NCBI RefSeq assembly: GCF_964266745.1
Contig: NZ_CAXWGX010000004.1
Location: forward strand, 94,198 to 158,197
DNA: 64,000 nt
Direction: 5' to 3'
Source of the DNA: Propionicimonas sp020161015
GTDB lineage: Bacteria > Actinomycetota > Actinomycetes > Propionibacteriales > Propionibacteriaceae
Part shown: one piece after another, positions 48,388 to 58,250 of the stretch
Layout: every line of letters begins with the position of its first letter
Numbering within the stretch: the stretch's first letter is position 1
Made by a program: the position numbers and the translations under genes
The notes under the pieces: generated by a model
What the model was told of the DNA's origin: nothing
The model's input: only the letters and a program-made list of their open reading frames with translations
Database searches by the model: none

Positions 48388-48447
48388 TTGTAGACCGCTC
48401 TATGGAGAGCGTAGATTGCTCTACGGAGCTAGAGTAGAGCGATCTAC
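48388..48447 (+). promoter_or_regulatory. lacI promoter with three LacI-type operators
   Basis: Three copies of a GTAGA-nnnn-TCTAC site lie at 48390 (GTAGACCGCTCTAT), 48411 (GTAGATTGCTCTAC) and 48434 (GTAGAGCGATCTAC, which is the reverse orientation). Centres are 21 and 23 bp apart, about two helical turns. TTGTAG (48388-48393) and TAGATT (48412-48417), 18 bp apart, are likely promoter boxes, so sites 1 and 2 block the polymerase and site 3 lies just downstream. This fits cooperative autorepression. Confidence 0.7.
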
Positions 48448-48472
48448 ACACGCTCATCCAAGGAGAGGTTCG

Positions 48473-49519
48473 ATGACGATCCAGGCGAGGAACTCGATCA
48501 CGATCGAGGACGTGGCGCGCGTCGCCGGCGTGTCCCGTGCCGCCGTGTCCAAGGTGATCCGGGACGCCTACGGCGTCAGTGACGCGATGCGCGAGCGGGT
48601 CCAGGCGGCCATCGACGAGCTGGGCTACCGTCCGCGCGCGTCGGCCCGGGCCATGCGGGGCTCGTCCTACACGCTCGGAGTCGAGATCCCGAGCATCCAC
48701 AACCACTTCTTCCCCAAGATCATCACCGGTGCGATGACCGCCCTGGCCGACACCCGTTACCAGCTGATCATCGCCCCCGCCGGTCCGGACCACGACGAGG
48801 GCCCGCAGGCCATCCAGGTGCTCGTCGACCGCCAGGTCGACGGCATCGTGGCGATCTCCTCCCGGGTACCCCAGGAGTGGCTGGAGAACCTGGGACGCAG
48901 CGTCCCGCTGGTCATGATCGGCCGACACCACGCCTCTGAGCACTACGACACCCTTGTCGGTGACGACGTCATGGGCGCCGAACTCGCCCTGCGGCACCTC
49001 CACGAGCTGGGGCACCGTCGGATCGTGCACCTCACCCTCGCGGAGTACGGCCCCGACACCATGCCCGGGACGCCGCACGGGCAGCGCGTGATCGGCTACC
49101 AGCGGGCGATGGCCGACCTCGGCCTCACCCCCGAGATCGTCTGGGTCGAACCCCACCAGGAGGCGGCGCGGGACGGCGCCCTGCACCTGCTGTCCCGCGC
49201 CGGGGGGCCCGTCGGCGTCTTCGCCGCCCACGACGAACTCGCCCTCGGTGTCCTCGAGGCGGTCGCCGAGCTCGGACTCACCCCCGGCCAGGCCTCCGTC
49301 GTCGGCTACGACGACACCGACGTCGCCGCCCACCCGATGATGTCGCTGACCAGCGTCAACCAGTCCGGCACCCAGATGGGGGCGATCGCGATGCGGCTCT
49401 TGCTGGAGCGCATCGGCGGGCGCACCTCGGCCGTCCACGAGGTCCTGACCCCGAAGGTCATGGCCCGCCGTTCCAGTGCCCCGCCGCCGGACGCACCGGC
49501 GTCCGGCCGGGCGGGGTAG
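48473..49519 (+). CDS. LacI-family regulator of the glycoside cluster
   Basis: The 348-residue protein starts at the ATG at 48473 (AGGAGAGG site). The LacI helix-turn-helix is ITIEDVARVAGVSRAAVSKV, the hinge helix RPRASARAMRG, and a periplasmic-binding-protein-like domain follows (GVFAAHDELALGVLEAVAEL, then GYDDTDVAAH). It precedes the importer and glycosidase genes and should repress them until a sugar binds. Three operators overlap its own promoter. Confidence 0.9.
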   Translation: MTIQARNSITIEDVARVAGVSRAAVSKVIRDAYGVSDAMRERVQAAIDELGYRPRASARAMRGSSYTLGVEIPSIHNHFFPKIITGAMTALADTRYQLIIAPAGPDHDEGPQAIQVLVDRQVDGIVAISSRVPQEWLENLGRSVPLVMIGRHHASEHYDTLVGDDVMGAELALRHLHELGHRRIVHLTLAEYGPDTMPGTPHGQRVIGYQRAMADLGLTPEIVWVEPHQEAARDGALHLLSRAGGPVGVFAAHDELALGVLEAVAELGLTPGQASVVGYDDTDVAAHPMMSLTSVNQSGTQMGAIAMRLLLERIGGRTSAVHEVLTPKVMARRSSAPPPDAPASGRAG

Positions 49520-49596
49520 CGGACTCCTCACCGACCCATCCCCAGAACCCGGCCGATCACACGGTGTGGCGGCCAGCAACCAGGAGGTACAAAGAA

Positions 49597-50928
49597 GTGT
49601 CATTCCGCAAGAGGGTCCCCGTGGCCCTGGCCGCCGGCCTCGCCGGCGTGCTCGCGCTCTCGGCCTGCACCGCCGGGTCGCTGGGCACCAGTTCCAGCAG
49701 TGGCGGCCCGACGTCCGCCGCGAACGTCACCATCACGCTGCTGACGGACAACTCCGACCAGACCGCCAAGCCGGCACAGGCGATGATCGACGCGTTCAAC
49801 GCCACGAACGCCGGCGTGACCGTCAAGCTCGAGACCCGGGCTCAGGGCACAGACGGCGACAACGTCGTCAAGACCAAGCTCGCCACCGGCGACATGGCCG
49901 ACGTGTTCCAGTACAACTCCGGCTCGCTGTTCCAGGCGCTCGACCCGGCCAAGAACATCGTCCCGCTCACCGACGAGGCCCTGATGGGCAACGTCCAGGA
50001 CGCCTTCAAGTCCTCGGTCACCGCGGGCGGGCAGGTCTACGGCGTGCCGTTCGGCCAGGCCATGGGCGGCGGCATCCTGTACAACAAGAAGGTCTTCGCC
50101 GACCTCGGGCTCCAGGTCCCCAAGACCTGGGCGGAGTTCATGGCGAACAACGCCAAGATCAAGGCCGCCGGCATCGACCCGGTGATCCAGACCTACGGCG
50201 AGACCTGGACGTCCCAGCTGTTCGTGCTGGCCGACTTCCACAACGTCACCGCGGCCCAGCCCGACTGGGCGGAGAAGTACACCGCCAACCAGGCCAAGTA
50301 CGTCGACGAGCCGGCGATCAAGGGGTTCCAGCGTCTCGAAGAGGTGAAGAAGGCCGGCTACCTGAACAAGGACTTCGCCTCGGCCAAGCTGACCCAGGGC
50401 CTGCAGAAGCTCGTCAAGGGCACCGGAGCGCAGTACCCGATGCTGACCTTCGCCGTCTCGGCCTATACCGGGATGTCGGACGACGCCGCGGCGAACATCG
50501 GCTTCTTCGCACAGCCCGGCGACGACGCGGCCAGCTACGGCCTCACCGCCTGGTCTCCGGGTGCGCTCTACATCCCGACCACGACCACCGGTGACAAGCT
50601 GGCGGCCGCCAAGAAGTTCCTCGCCTGGGTGGCCACACCCGAGGCGTGCGATGCCCAGTCCAAGGCGATCACCCCGACCGGCCCGTACATGATCAAGGGC
50701 GCGACGCTGCCCGACGGCCTGCCGACCGCCGTGACCGACCTGAAGGCGTTCATCGACGAGGGCAACAACAGCCCGGCGCTGGAGTTCCTGTCCCCGATCA
50801 AGGGCCCTAACCTGGAGAAGATCACCGTCGAGGTCGGCTCGGGTATCACCTCCGCAGCGGACGGCGCGAAGCGCTACGACGAGGACGTGAAGAAGCAGGC
50901 CCAGCAGCTGGGCCTCGAGGGCTGGTGA
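49597..50928 (+). CDS. ABC sugar importer, solute-binding lipoprotein (family 1)
   Basis: The GTG at 49597, with AGGAGG nine bases upstream, gives 443 residues. The signal FRKRVPVALAAGLAGVLALS ends in the lipobox LSAC. The mature part has the carbohydrate-binding layout (KLATGDMADVFQYNSGSLFQ, GVPFGQAMGGGILYNKKVFA, TAWSPGALYIP). It captures an oligosaccharide or glycoside outside the cell for the two permeases. Given the rhamnosidase and GH3 genes downstream, a rhamnose- or glucose-containing glycoside is likely. Confidence 0.92.
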   Translation: MSFRKRVPVALAAGLAGVLALSACTAGSLGTSSSSGGPTSAANVTITLLTDNSDQTAKPAQAMIDAFNATNAGVTVKLETRAQGTDGDNVVKTKLATGDMADVFQYNSGSLFQALDPAKNIVPLTDEALMGNVQDAFKSSVTAGGQVYGVPFGQAMGGGILYNKKVFADLGLQVPKTWAEFMANNAKIKAAGIDPVIQTYGETWTSQLFVLADFHNVTAAQPDWAEKYTANQAKYVDEPAIKGFQRLEEVKKAGYLNKDFASAKLTQGLQKLVKGTGAQYPMLTFAVSAYTGMSDDAAANIGFFAQPGDDAASYGLTAWSPGALYIPTTTTGDKLAAAKKFLAWVATPEACDAQSKAITPTGPYMIKGATLPDGLPTAVTDLKAFIDEGNNSPALEFLSPIKGPNLEKITVEVGSGITSAADGAKRYDEDVKKQAQQLGLEGW

Positions 50929-50936
50929 CGGCGAGC

Positions 50937-51068
50937 GGGGGCCGGATAGTGGCCGGCCCCCACTCCCCGCACTGAACCTACATCCATCGATGCCGTAGGG
51001 GTGGCTCCGGCCGCCCCGCGCCCTCCGCCCCGGCAGGGGCAGGAATCCTCTCCCTCGCCCCTGCCGGG
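50937..51068 (+). terminator. Two large hairpins between binding-protein and permease genes
   Basis: GGGGGCCGG-(7)-CCGGCCCCC at 50937-50961 and CCCGGCAGGGGC-(16)-GCCCCTGCCGGG at 51029-51068 occupy the 166-base gap. Such hairpins often stabilise the upstream mRNA or terminate part of transcription, so that more binding protein than permease is made. Confidence 0.5.
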
Positions 51069-51094
51069 CACCCGATGAGACAGGAAACGTCACC

Positions 51095-52027
51095 ATGACT
51101 TCGCCCACGTCGTCCCGCGACGGGACGCCGGTCGTCCTGCGCCGAGCGCCCCGCGCCTCCGCAGAGCACGTCGATCGCACCTACCCGCTGTGGTTCCACA
51201 TCCCCGGAGGCGTGATCTATCTGGTGCTGTTCATCGTGCCGACGGTGTTCAGCTTCTACTTCGCCTTCACCCGCTGGACGCTGTTCAAGGCGACCTTCAT
51301 CGGCTTCGACAACTTCGTCCTGTTCTTCAACGAGCCCGGCCTGATCGGTTCGCTGCGGAACACGCTGGTCTACGGCTTCCTCACCTCGGGGCTGAAGGTC
51401 GTTCTCGGCATGCTGCTCGCGGTGGTGCTCAGCGCGCCGATCATCGCCCGCGGCTACCTGCGCTCGGTGACGTTCTTTCCCGTCCTGGTTTCGGCTGTCG
51501 GTGTCGGGCTCACCTTTCAGGTGCTGCTCGACCCGTTCAACGGCGTGGTGAACAAGGCGATCACCGCGGTGACCGGGGGCGACGGGCCGGGCTGGTTGAC
51601 CGACCCCAACATCGCCCTGCTGAGCGTGGTGGGGATCGACGTGTGGAAGGGCATCGGCCTGGCGACGCTGATCTACATCGCCGGCATCGCGGCGATCCCC
51701 AACGAGTACTTCGAGGCAGCCCGGGTGGACGGCGCCAGTTCCTGGCAGGTGTTCCGCAACATCATCCTGCCGCTGAGCTTCCCGGCCACCTCGACGGTGA
51801 TCATCTTGTCGCTGATCGGCGGCCTGCGGTCCTTCGACCTGATCTGGACCACCACCCAGGGCGGTCCCGGCTTCGCCTCCGACGTCGTGGCTTCGGTGAT
51901 CTACAAGCAGTACCAGGCCGGGTTCTACGGCCTGTCCACCGCCGGCAACGTGATTCTGTTCGTCGTGGTCACCGCGATCATCTACCCGCTCTCGCGCTGG
52001 CTCAACTCCAAGGAGACCGCGCTGTGA
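51095..52027 (+). CDS. ABC sugar importer permease 1 (MalF/UgpA type)
   Basis: This 310-residue protein has six membrane helices. YFEAARVDGASSWQVFRNII is the EAA loop that docks to the ATPase. A polar N-terminal segment precedes helix 1. Together with the next permease it forms the channel. The gene is preceded by the hairpin region and overlaps the second permease gene. Confidence 0.92.
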   Translation: MTSPTSSRDGTPVVLRRAPRASAEHVDRTYPLWFHIPGGVIYLVLFIVPTVFSFYFAFTRWTLFKATFIGFDNFVLFFNEPGLIGSLRNTLVYGFLTSGLKVVLGMLLAVVLSAPIIARGYLRSVTFFPVLVSAVGVGLTFQVLLDPFNGVVNKAITAVTGGDGPGWLTDPNIALLSVVGIDVWKGIGLATLIYIAGIAAIPNEYFEAARVDGASSWQVFRNIILPLSFPATSTVIILSLIGGLRSFDLIWTTTQGGPGFASDVVASVIYKQYQAGFYGLSTAGNVILFVVVTAIIYPLSRWLNSKETAL

Positions 52028-52860
52028 ACGCCATGCGCAGCACCACCCGCTGGCTGGTCGGCCTGAGCGGCATCGTGCTCACCACGGTGCTGTTCCTCGT
52101 CCCGTTCGCCTTCATCCTCACGATGGCGGCCAAGGACGCCAACGACGCATCCCTGCTCGAGTTCTCCTGGCCCGCGCACTTCCAGCTGTGGGAGAACGTG
52201 GTCGCGGTGTTCCAGGCGCGCGACTACATGCTGATCATCGCGTTCATCAACTCGACGATCCTCACCGTCGCCAGCGTCACGCTGATGGTGGTGTTCGGCG
52301 CGATGATCGCCTACGTCCTCGACCGCAGGAAGTCGCGGCTCAACCCGCTGATCAACACCTTCGTGCTGGCCGGGCTGATCATCCCGCCCGCTGTGGTGCC
52401 GACGATCTGGGTGATGCAGAGCCTGGGCATCTTCAAGAGCCTGGTGGGCCTCATCCTGATCGAGGTGGCGTTCGGCCTGTCGTTCACCGTCCTCACCATG
52501 CGCGCGTTCATCGCCACCATCCCCCGGGAGATCGACGAGGCGGCGATCGTGGACGGCGCCGGCCCCTTGCGGCTGTTCTTCCAGGTGGTGTTCCCGCTGC
52601 TCAAGTCGGTGATCATCACAATCGTCGTGGTGCAGAGCATCTTCGTGTTCAACGACTTCCAGAACCCGCTCTACTTCCTGCCCGGCCAGCAGAACGCGAC
52701 CGTGCAACTCACCCTGTTCAACTTCCAGAGCCAGTACGTGACCAGCTACAACCTGCTGTTCGCCAACATCCTGGTGATCACGATCCCGATGCTCGTGATG
52801 TACGTCTTCTTCCAGCGCCAGATCGTGGCCGGCATGACCGCCGGTGCCGTCAAGGGCTGA
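52024..52860 (+). CDS. ABC sugar importer permease 2 (MalG/UgpE type)
   Basis: The GTG at 52024 overlaps the previous stop and gives 278 residues with six membrane helices. The EAA loop reads REIDEAAIVDGAGPLRLFFQ. No ATP-binding gene follows, so the system must borrow a shared MsiK-like ATPase encoded elsewhere, as is usual for actinobacterial oligosaccharide importers. Confidence 0.92.
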   Translation: MNAMRSTTRWLVGLSGIVLTTVLFLVPFAFILTMAAKDANDASLLEFSWPAHFQLWENVVAVFQARDYMLIIAFINSTILTVASVTLMVVFGAMIAYVLDRRKSRLNPLINTFVLAGLIIPPAVVPTIWVMQSLGIFKSLVGLILIEVAFGLSFTVLTMRAFIATIPREIDEAAIVDGAGPLRLFFQVVFPLLKSVIITIVVVQSIFVFNDFQNPLYFLPGQQNATVQLTLFNFQSQYVTSYNLLFANILVITIPMLVMYVFFQRQIVAGMTAGAVKG

Positions 52861-52886
52861 CCCCGCTCGCACGAAAGGTCCCCCGC

Positions 52887-55682
52887 ATGCCCACCGCCGT
52901 CGACTCCGTCCGGCTCGAGTACCGGCACGGTTCGCCGCACGCCCCGCTCGCCCGTCCTAGGCTGTCCTGGGCCACCCGCTCCGACGTCCCCGGCTGGCGC
53001 CAGCTCGCCGCGGAACTGTCGTGGGACGACGGCTCGACGACCACCAACTACCAGCTCGACGGCGACGCGTCGGTGCTCGTCGAGTGGCCGTTCGCGCCCC
53101 TCCGTCCGCGCCAGCGCGGCACGATCCGCGTCCGGGTGCAGGGCGTCGACGGCTGGTCGCCGTGGAGCGCCGGGCGCGAGGTTCGCGCGACCTTCCTCGC
53201 CGACGGCGAGTGGACGGCGCGCTTCGTCGGCCTGCCCGATCCGCAGCACCACGCGCAGCCGGCGCTGCTGCGCCACGAGTTCGACGTCGCCGCGGGCCTC
53301 GTCCGTGCCACGTTCTACGCGACGGCACAGGGCGTGTATGCCGCCGAGGTGAACGGCGCGCCGGTCGACGACCAGGTGCTCAAGCCGGGGTGGACGCCGT
53401 ACCAGTTCCGCCTCGTGCACGAGACGACCGACGTCACCGACCTGCTCGCCACCGGGCGCAACGCCGTCGGCGTGGCGCTCGCCGGCGGCTGGTTCACCGA
53501 GAGCTACGGCTTCCAGGGGCTGGCCAAGCCGTTCTACGGCACGCAGCCGGCGTTCGCCGGCCAGCTCCTGCTTGAGTACGCGGACGGGCGCACGGAGTGG
53601 GTGGCCAGCGGCCCAGCCTGGCGGGTGAGCGAGGACGGCCCGTGGACGGCCTCCGGCCTCTACCTCGGCGAGGACTTCGATGCCCGCCGCGCGCCGGCGG
53701 GCTGGTCGCGTCCGGGGTTCGACGACGGCGCCTGGGCGCCGGTGGCCGTCCGCGAGGGCGGGCCCGTGCCGGGGCCGCGCACCGGTCCGGACGTGCGCGT
53801 CACCCAGCGCGTCCCGGTGGTGGAGGTGCTCACCTCGGCCTCGGGCAGGACGCTGCTGGATTTCGGGCAGAACCTGGTGGGCCGGTTGCGGATCCGGGTG
53901 TCGGGTCCGGGGGGCACGGTGGTCACGCTGCGGCACGCGGAGGTGCTCGAGGACGGCGAACTGGGCGTCCGGCCGTTGCGGGTGGCGAAGGCCACCGACA
54001 CCTATACCCTGGCCGGCACCGGGGTGGAGGAGTGGGCGCCGAGCTTCACGTTCCACGGGTTCCGGTACGCGGAGGTCACCGGCTGGCCGGGTGGGTTCGA
54101 CCCGGGGGCTGTGACCGCGGAGGTGATCGGTTCGGACATGGTGCGCACCGGCTGGTTCGAGTGTTCCGACCCGCTGGTGAACCGGCTGCACGAGAACGTG
54201 GTCTGGGGCATGCGCGGCAACTTCCTGTACCTGCCCACCGACTGCCCGCAGCGTGATGAGCGGCTGGGCTGGACCGGTGACATCCAGGTGTTCAGCCCGA
54301 CCGCGTCCTACCTGTACGACTGCGACGGGTTCCTCGCCTCCTGGCTGGTCGACCTCGCCCTGGAGCAGGAGGCGGCCGGTGGCGTGCCGTTCATCGTCCC
54401 CGACGTCCTCGACTCCGGCAAAGTGCCGGCCGCGGCCTGGGGCGACGCGGCCACGATCCTGCCGTGGGTGCTGTACGAGCGCTTCGGCGACGTCGGCGTG
54501 CTGCGCACGCAGTACCCGTCGGCGAAGGCGTGGGTGGAGCAGCTGCTCGCCATCGCCGGCGATCGCCACCTGTGGGAGGGCGGCTTCCAATTCGGCGACT
54601 GGGTCGACCCGGACGCGCCCCCCGACCATCCGGCGAAGGCGAAGGCCGACCCGGACCTCGTCGCCAGCGCCTACTTGTATCGCTCGACCAGCCTGCTGGC
54701 CCGGACCGCGTCGGTCCTCGGCGAGGACGCGGACGCCGCCCACTACACGGGCGTCGCGGAGAAGGTCCGCCGGGCCTGGCTGGAAGAGTATGTGACCCCG
54801 GCGGGACGCATCCTGTCCGACGCCCAGACCAGCTACGCGCTCGCGATCGAGTTCGACCTGGTCACCGGGGCGCTCGCGCAGCGCATGGGGGAGCGGCTGG
54901 CCTGGCTGGTGCGCCGGGACGGCTACCGGATCAGCACCGGCTTCGTCGGCACTCCGCTGGTCACCGACGCCCTCACCCGCACCGGCCACCTGCGGCAGGC
55001 AGGACGCATGCTCACGCAGACGGAGTGCCCTTCGTGGCTCTACCCGATCACGATGGGCGCCACCACGATCTGGGAGCGCTGGGACTCGATGCTCGAGGAC
55101 GGGTCGATCAACCCCGGCGAGATGACCAGCTTCAACCACTACGCCCTCGGCGCAGTGGCCGACTGGCTGCACCGGGTCGTCGCCGGCCTCGCGCCCGCCG
55201 CCCCCGGCTACCACCGCCTGGAGATCGCCCCCCGTCCCCTCCCGGCACTGGACTGGGCCGCCACCCGGCACCTCACGCCGTACGGCGAGGCGCGGGTCGC
55301 CTGGCGCCGCGATGGCGGGCAGGTGCTCATCTCGGCGCACGTCCCGGCCAACGCCGGCGCGCACGTCAGCCTCCCCGACGGCCGGTCGTTCGACGTGGTG
55401 TCCGGTGACCACGAGTGGACGGTGGCCGCGGAGGCCGAGCCGGCCCCGTCCCCGCTGACGACGTCCACGCCGTTGTCAGCGATCATGGACGACCCGGGCG
55501 CGTACCGGGCGGTGGTGGACGCCTTCAGTCGCATCGACCCCGCCGTCGGCAAGGACTTCACCAGGCGGACGGCATGGGTGCCCAACCAGCCCCTGTTCGG
55601 CTCGTTCAGCCTGATCTCGCCCGCGGTCGTCGAGGCCGTCGAGAACAGCCTTGCCGAACTCAACGCCCGGCGCGGGGCATGA
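52887..55682 (+). CDS. Family 78 alpha-L-rhamnosidase
   Basis: The 931-residue protein has the GH78 order: N-terminal Fn3-like domain (VDSVRLEYRHGSPHAPLA, RPRLSWAT), beta-sandwich domains (ATFYATAQGVYAAEVNGAPV), the catalytic alpha/alpha barrel and a C-terminal sandwich. DCPQRDERLGWTGD holds the general acid, and TTIWERWDSM holds the basic Glu. There is no signal peptide, so it works in the cytosol after import. It removes terminal alpha-L-rhamnose from plant flavonoids, saponins or polysaccharide fragments. It is coupled to the GH3 gene by ATGA. Confidence 0.92.
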   Translation: MPTAVDSVRLEYRHGSPHAPLARPRLSWATRSDVPGWRQLAAELSWDDGSTTTNYQLDGDASVLVEWPFAPLRPRQRGTIRVRVQGVDGWSPWSAGREVRATFLADGEWTARFVGLPDPQHHAQPALLRHEFDVAAGLVRATFYATAQGVYAAEVNGAPVDDQVLKPGWTPYQFRLVHETTDVTDLLATGRNAVGVALAGGWFTESYGFQGLAKPFYGTQPAFAGQLLLEYADGRTEWVASGPAWRVSEDGPWTASGLYLGEDFDARRAPAGWSRPGFDDGAWAPVAVREGGPVPGPRTGPDVRVTQRVPVVEVLTSASGRTLLDFGQNLVGRLRIRVSGPGGTVVTLRHAEVLEDGELGVRPLRVAKATDTYTLAGTGVEEWAPSFTFHGFRYAEVTGWPGGFDPGAVTAEVIGSDMVRTGWFECSDPLVNRLHENVVWGMRGNFLYLPTDCPQRDERLGWTGDIQVFSPTASYLYDCDGFLASWLVDLALEQEAAGGVPFIVPDVLDSGKVPAAAWGDAATILPWVLYERFGDVGVLRTQYPSAKAWVEQLLAIAGDRHLWEGGFQFGDWVDPDAPPDHPAKAKADPDLVASAYLYRSTSLLARTASVLGEDADAAHYTGVAEKVRRAWLEEYVTPAGRILSDAQTSYALAIEFDLVTGALAQRMGERLAWLVRRDGYRISTGFVGTPLVTDALTRTGHLRQAGRMLTQTECPSWLYPITMGATTIWERWDSMLEDGSINPGEMTSFNHYALGAVADWLHRVVAGLAPAAPGYHRLEIAPRPLPALDWAATRHLTPYGEARVAWRRDGGQVLISAHVPANAGAHVSLPDGRSFDVVSGDHEWTVAAEAEPAPSPLTTSTPLSAIMDDPGAYRAVVDAFSRIDPAVGKDFTRRTAWVPNQPLFGSFSLISPAVVEAVENSLAELNARRGA

Positions 55683-58141
55683 CCGCAGTGGAACACGCCT
55701 GGAGGGACGCCGGCGCCCCGCTCGCCGGGCGGGTCGCCGCGCTGGTGGCGTCTCTGGACGACGCAGAGCGCTCGGCCATCGCGCTGGGCGACTTCGCGCC
55801 CCTGGTGGACAGGGGCATCCCCGCCCCCGAGTACGTGGACGCGGGCACCGGCCTGCGTGACGTCCCGGGCGCGACGGCCTTCCCCGCCGGGATCGCGCTG
55901 GCCGCCGGCTTCGACGCCGACCTCGCGTACGAGTACGGGGCCGCCGTCGGCCAGGAGGCACGCGACGCCGGCTTCAGCGTGCTGCTCGGCCCGACGATCG
56001 ACCTCGCCCGGGATCCCCGCGGCGGTCGGATTCCCGAGGCCCTCGGCGAGGACCCCCACCTCTCCGGCCTGATCGGCGCCGCCCACGTCCGCGGCGCCCA
56101 GGGACGCCACGTGATCACCCAGGTCAAGCACTTCGTCGCCTACAGCGGCGAGGACCGGCGCACCGGCGAGGGCCTCGCGGTGCGCGGCGACGCGATGGAC
56201 ATCGGCGTGTCCACGGCAACCCTGCACGACACCTACCTGCGTCCGTTCCGGGCCGTCGTGGAGGCGGGTGCCTGGTCGCTGATGGGCTCCTACAACCGGG
56301 TCAACGGACGCTACGTGTGCGAGACGCCCGAACTGTTGGCCATTCCTCGCCGGGACTGGGGCTGGCAGGGGTTCTACTGCCCGGACTTCCTCTTCGCGGT
56401 CCGCGACGACGCCGCAGCGCTCGCCGCCGGGCTCGACCTGGGTGCGCTCGGCGGGCCGGGCGGGCGGACGCCGGAGATGGTCGCTGCCGCGCCGAAGGAG
56501 GTGGAGGGCCTCGTCACCCGCCTCCTCACGGCCCTGATCGGCTCCGGCCTGGCCGACCACCCTCTCCCCGAGCCGGGCATGCCCTCGACCGCGGCGCACC
56601 GTGACCTCGCGGGGCGCTGCGCTGTCGCGGCGTCGGTCCTGCTGCGCAACGAGCGGGACGCGCTCCCGTTCGGAGACGACGTCCGCCGCCTCGCGGTGAT
56701 CGGGCCCTCCGGGGAGGATGCGATCTTCGTCGTCGGCGGGTCCGCGGCCGTCAGCATCGACCCTGACCGCCTCGTCACCCCCCGCGCGGGCATCGAGGCG
56801 AGGGCCGCCGGCCGCGAGGTGGTGTTCGCCCAGGGGAGCCTGGGCGACGTGCCGCTCCTGCCCGTCCCCACAGAGGTGCTCGTCCTTCCCGACGGCAGCG
56901 GTCCGGGCGTCGAGGTGGAGTTCACCGACGAGTCGGGGGCGTCGTGGACCGAGGTGCTGCCACGGATCGACCACGCCGTCGATCCCGCGGCTCCGCTCGC
57001 GCGCTGGCCGCGCCGCTGGCGCTGCCGGCTGGTGCCCCGGGCCACCGGCGCGCACCGGCTGAGCCTTGCTCTCGGCGGACGGGCGACGCTGTCCGTGGAC
57101 GGGTCCCCGGTGATGGTCGGCTCGCGCGAGGCCGAGCGGTTCATCCACGGCCCGCGCTACCCCCTGCAGGCCGTGGTTCAGATGGTCGCCGGTCAGGCGG
57201 TGGAACTCGACATCGAGTACGCTCCCGGCCCGTCGATCACCATTCCCCCGATGGGCCTGGGGCCCACGGTGCGGCTGGGTTGGCAGGAGCCGGACGACCT
57301 GATCGAGGCGGCCGTGGCCGCTGCGGCCTCCGCCGACGCCGCGGTCGTGCTCGTGAACCAGGCCTCCGGCGAGGGCATGGACCGCGACGGCCTGGAGCTG
57401 CCCGGTGACCAGGACGAGCTGGTGCGCAGGGTGGCCGCGGCCAACCCGCGGACGGTCGTGGTTCTCAACACCCCCGGGGCCGTCCTGCTGCCCTGGATCG
57501 ACGAGGTCGAGGCCGTGCTGGCCGTCTGGTACCCGGGCGAGCGGTTCGGCACCGCGCTTGCCGCCGTCCTGTTCGGGGACGCCGAACCCGGGGGCCGGCT
57601 GCCGCTGACCTTCCCGCACGCCCGGGAGGACCTCCCCGGGGGCGACCACGGGCCGCAGGTCGTGCCCACGCGGCTCGACTACGACGCCGACGACGGCATC
57701 GGCTACCGGTCGCCGGGCGTCCGCGAGCGGGGGTGCCTGTACGGCTTCGGCCACGGGCTGGGCTACGCAGCCACGACCGCGGTGCCGACCGGGGTGGAGG
57801 TCGTCGACGGCGGGCTCCGCGTCGCCCTCGACGTGGTCAACCACGGCGAGCGGGACGGCGTCCACGTGGCGCAGCTGTACGCCGGCGTGGCCGGTGCCGC
57901 GCCGGAGCTGGCCGGGGTCGTCCGCGTGCACGTCCCTGCCGGGGTCCGGATTGCCGCGCACGCCGTGGTCGGCGCCGACGCCTTCGCACGCTGGGACGCC
58001 GTGGCCGCGCGGCGGCGTCCCGTCCCCGGCGGGCACGAGCTGCGCGTGGCGACCAGCTCGGTCGACCCGGGAACGCCAATCGCCGTGCGAGTGGAGAACG
58101 ATGAAGTGCTCGAGGCGACGATTGGACACAATTCTTCCTAG
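55679..58141 (+). CDS. Family 3 beta-glucosidase with PA14 insert, cytosolic
   Basis: This 820-residue enzyme lacks a signal peptide. Its N-terminal barrel has GPTIDLARDPRGGRIPEALG, VKHFVAYSGEDRR and nucleophile Asp236 (FYCPDFLFAV). A second domain (IGPSGEDAIFVVGGSAAVSI) is interrupted by a PA14-like region (about residues 420-540; HRLSLALGGRATLSVDGSPV). EGMDRDGLELPGDQ and an Fn3-like tail follow. It should hydrolyse beta-glucosides inside the cell, perhaps finishing glycosides trimmed by the rhamnosidase with which it is coupled. Confidence 0.9.
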   Translation: MTAVEHAWRDAGAPLAGRVAALVASLDDAERSAIALGDFAPLVDRGIPAPEYVDAGTGLRDVPGATAFPAGIALAAGFDADLAYEYGAAVGQEARDAGFSVLLGPTIDLARDPRGGRIPEALGEDPHLSGLIGAAHVRGAQGRHVITQVKHFVAYSGEDRRTGEGLAVRGDAMDIGVSTATLHDTYLRPFRAVVEAGAWSLMGSYNRVNGRYVCETPELLAIPRRDWGWQGFYCPDFLFAVRDDAAALAAGLDLGALGGPGGRTPEMVAAAPKEVEGLVTRLLTALIGSGLADHPLPEPGMPSTAAHRDLAGRCAVAASVLLRNERDALPFGDDVRRLAVIGPSGEDAIFVVGGSAAVSIDPDRLVTPRAGIEARAAGREVVFAQGSLGDVPLLPVPTEVLVLPDGSGPGVEVEFTDESGASWTEVLPRIDHAVDPAAPLARWPRRWRCRLVPRATGAHRLSLALGGRATLSVDGSPVMVGSREAERFIHGPRYPLQAVVQMVAGQAVELDIEYAPGPSITIPPMGLGPTVRLGWQEPDDLIEAAVAAAASADAAVVLVNQASGEGMDRDGLELPGDQDELVRRVAAANPRTVVVLNTPGAVLLPWIDEVEAVLAVWYPGERFGTALAAVLFGDAEPGGRLPLTFPHAREDLPGGDHGPQVVPTRLDYDADDGIGYRSPGVRERGCLYGFGHGLGYAATTAVPTGVEVVDGGLRVALDVVNHGERDGVHVAQLYAGVAGAAPELAGVVRVHVPAGVRIAAHAVVGADAFARWDAVAARRRPVPGGHELRVATSSVDPGTPIAVRVENDEVLEATIGHNSS

Positions 58142-58250
58142 GCCACAGACCACGCGTGCGGTCAACCTCCGGGAGCGCCTCACCCCGGGGGTGATTATTC
58201 GTGCCTGAATAGCAGGGATTATTACATAAGGCCTTGTCCGATGACTGAAG

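Noticed and set aside
55208..58183. A 991-codon minus-strand frame opposite the GH78/GH3 junction
   Set aside because: It shows the low-complexity composition typical of antisense frames in GC-rich DNA, and both plus-strand genes have intact catalytic motifs.
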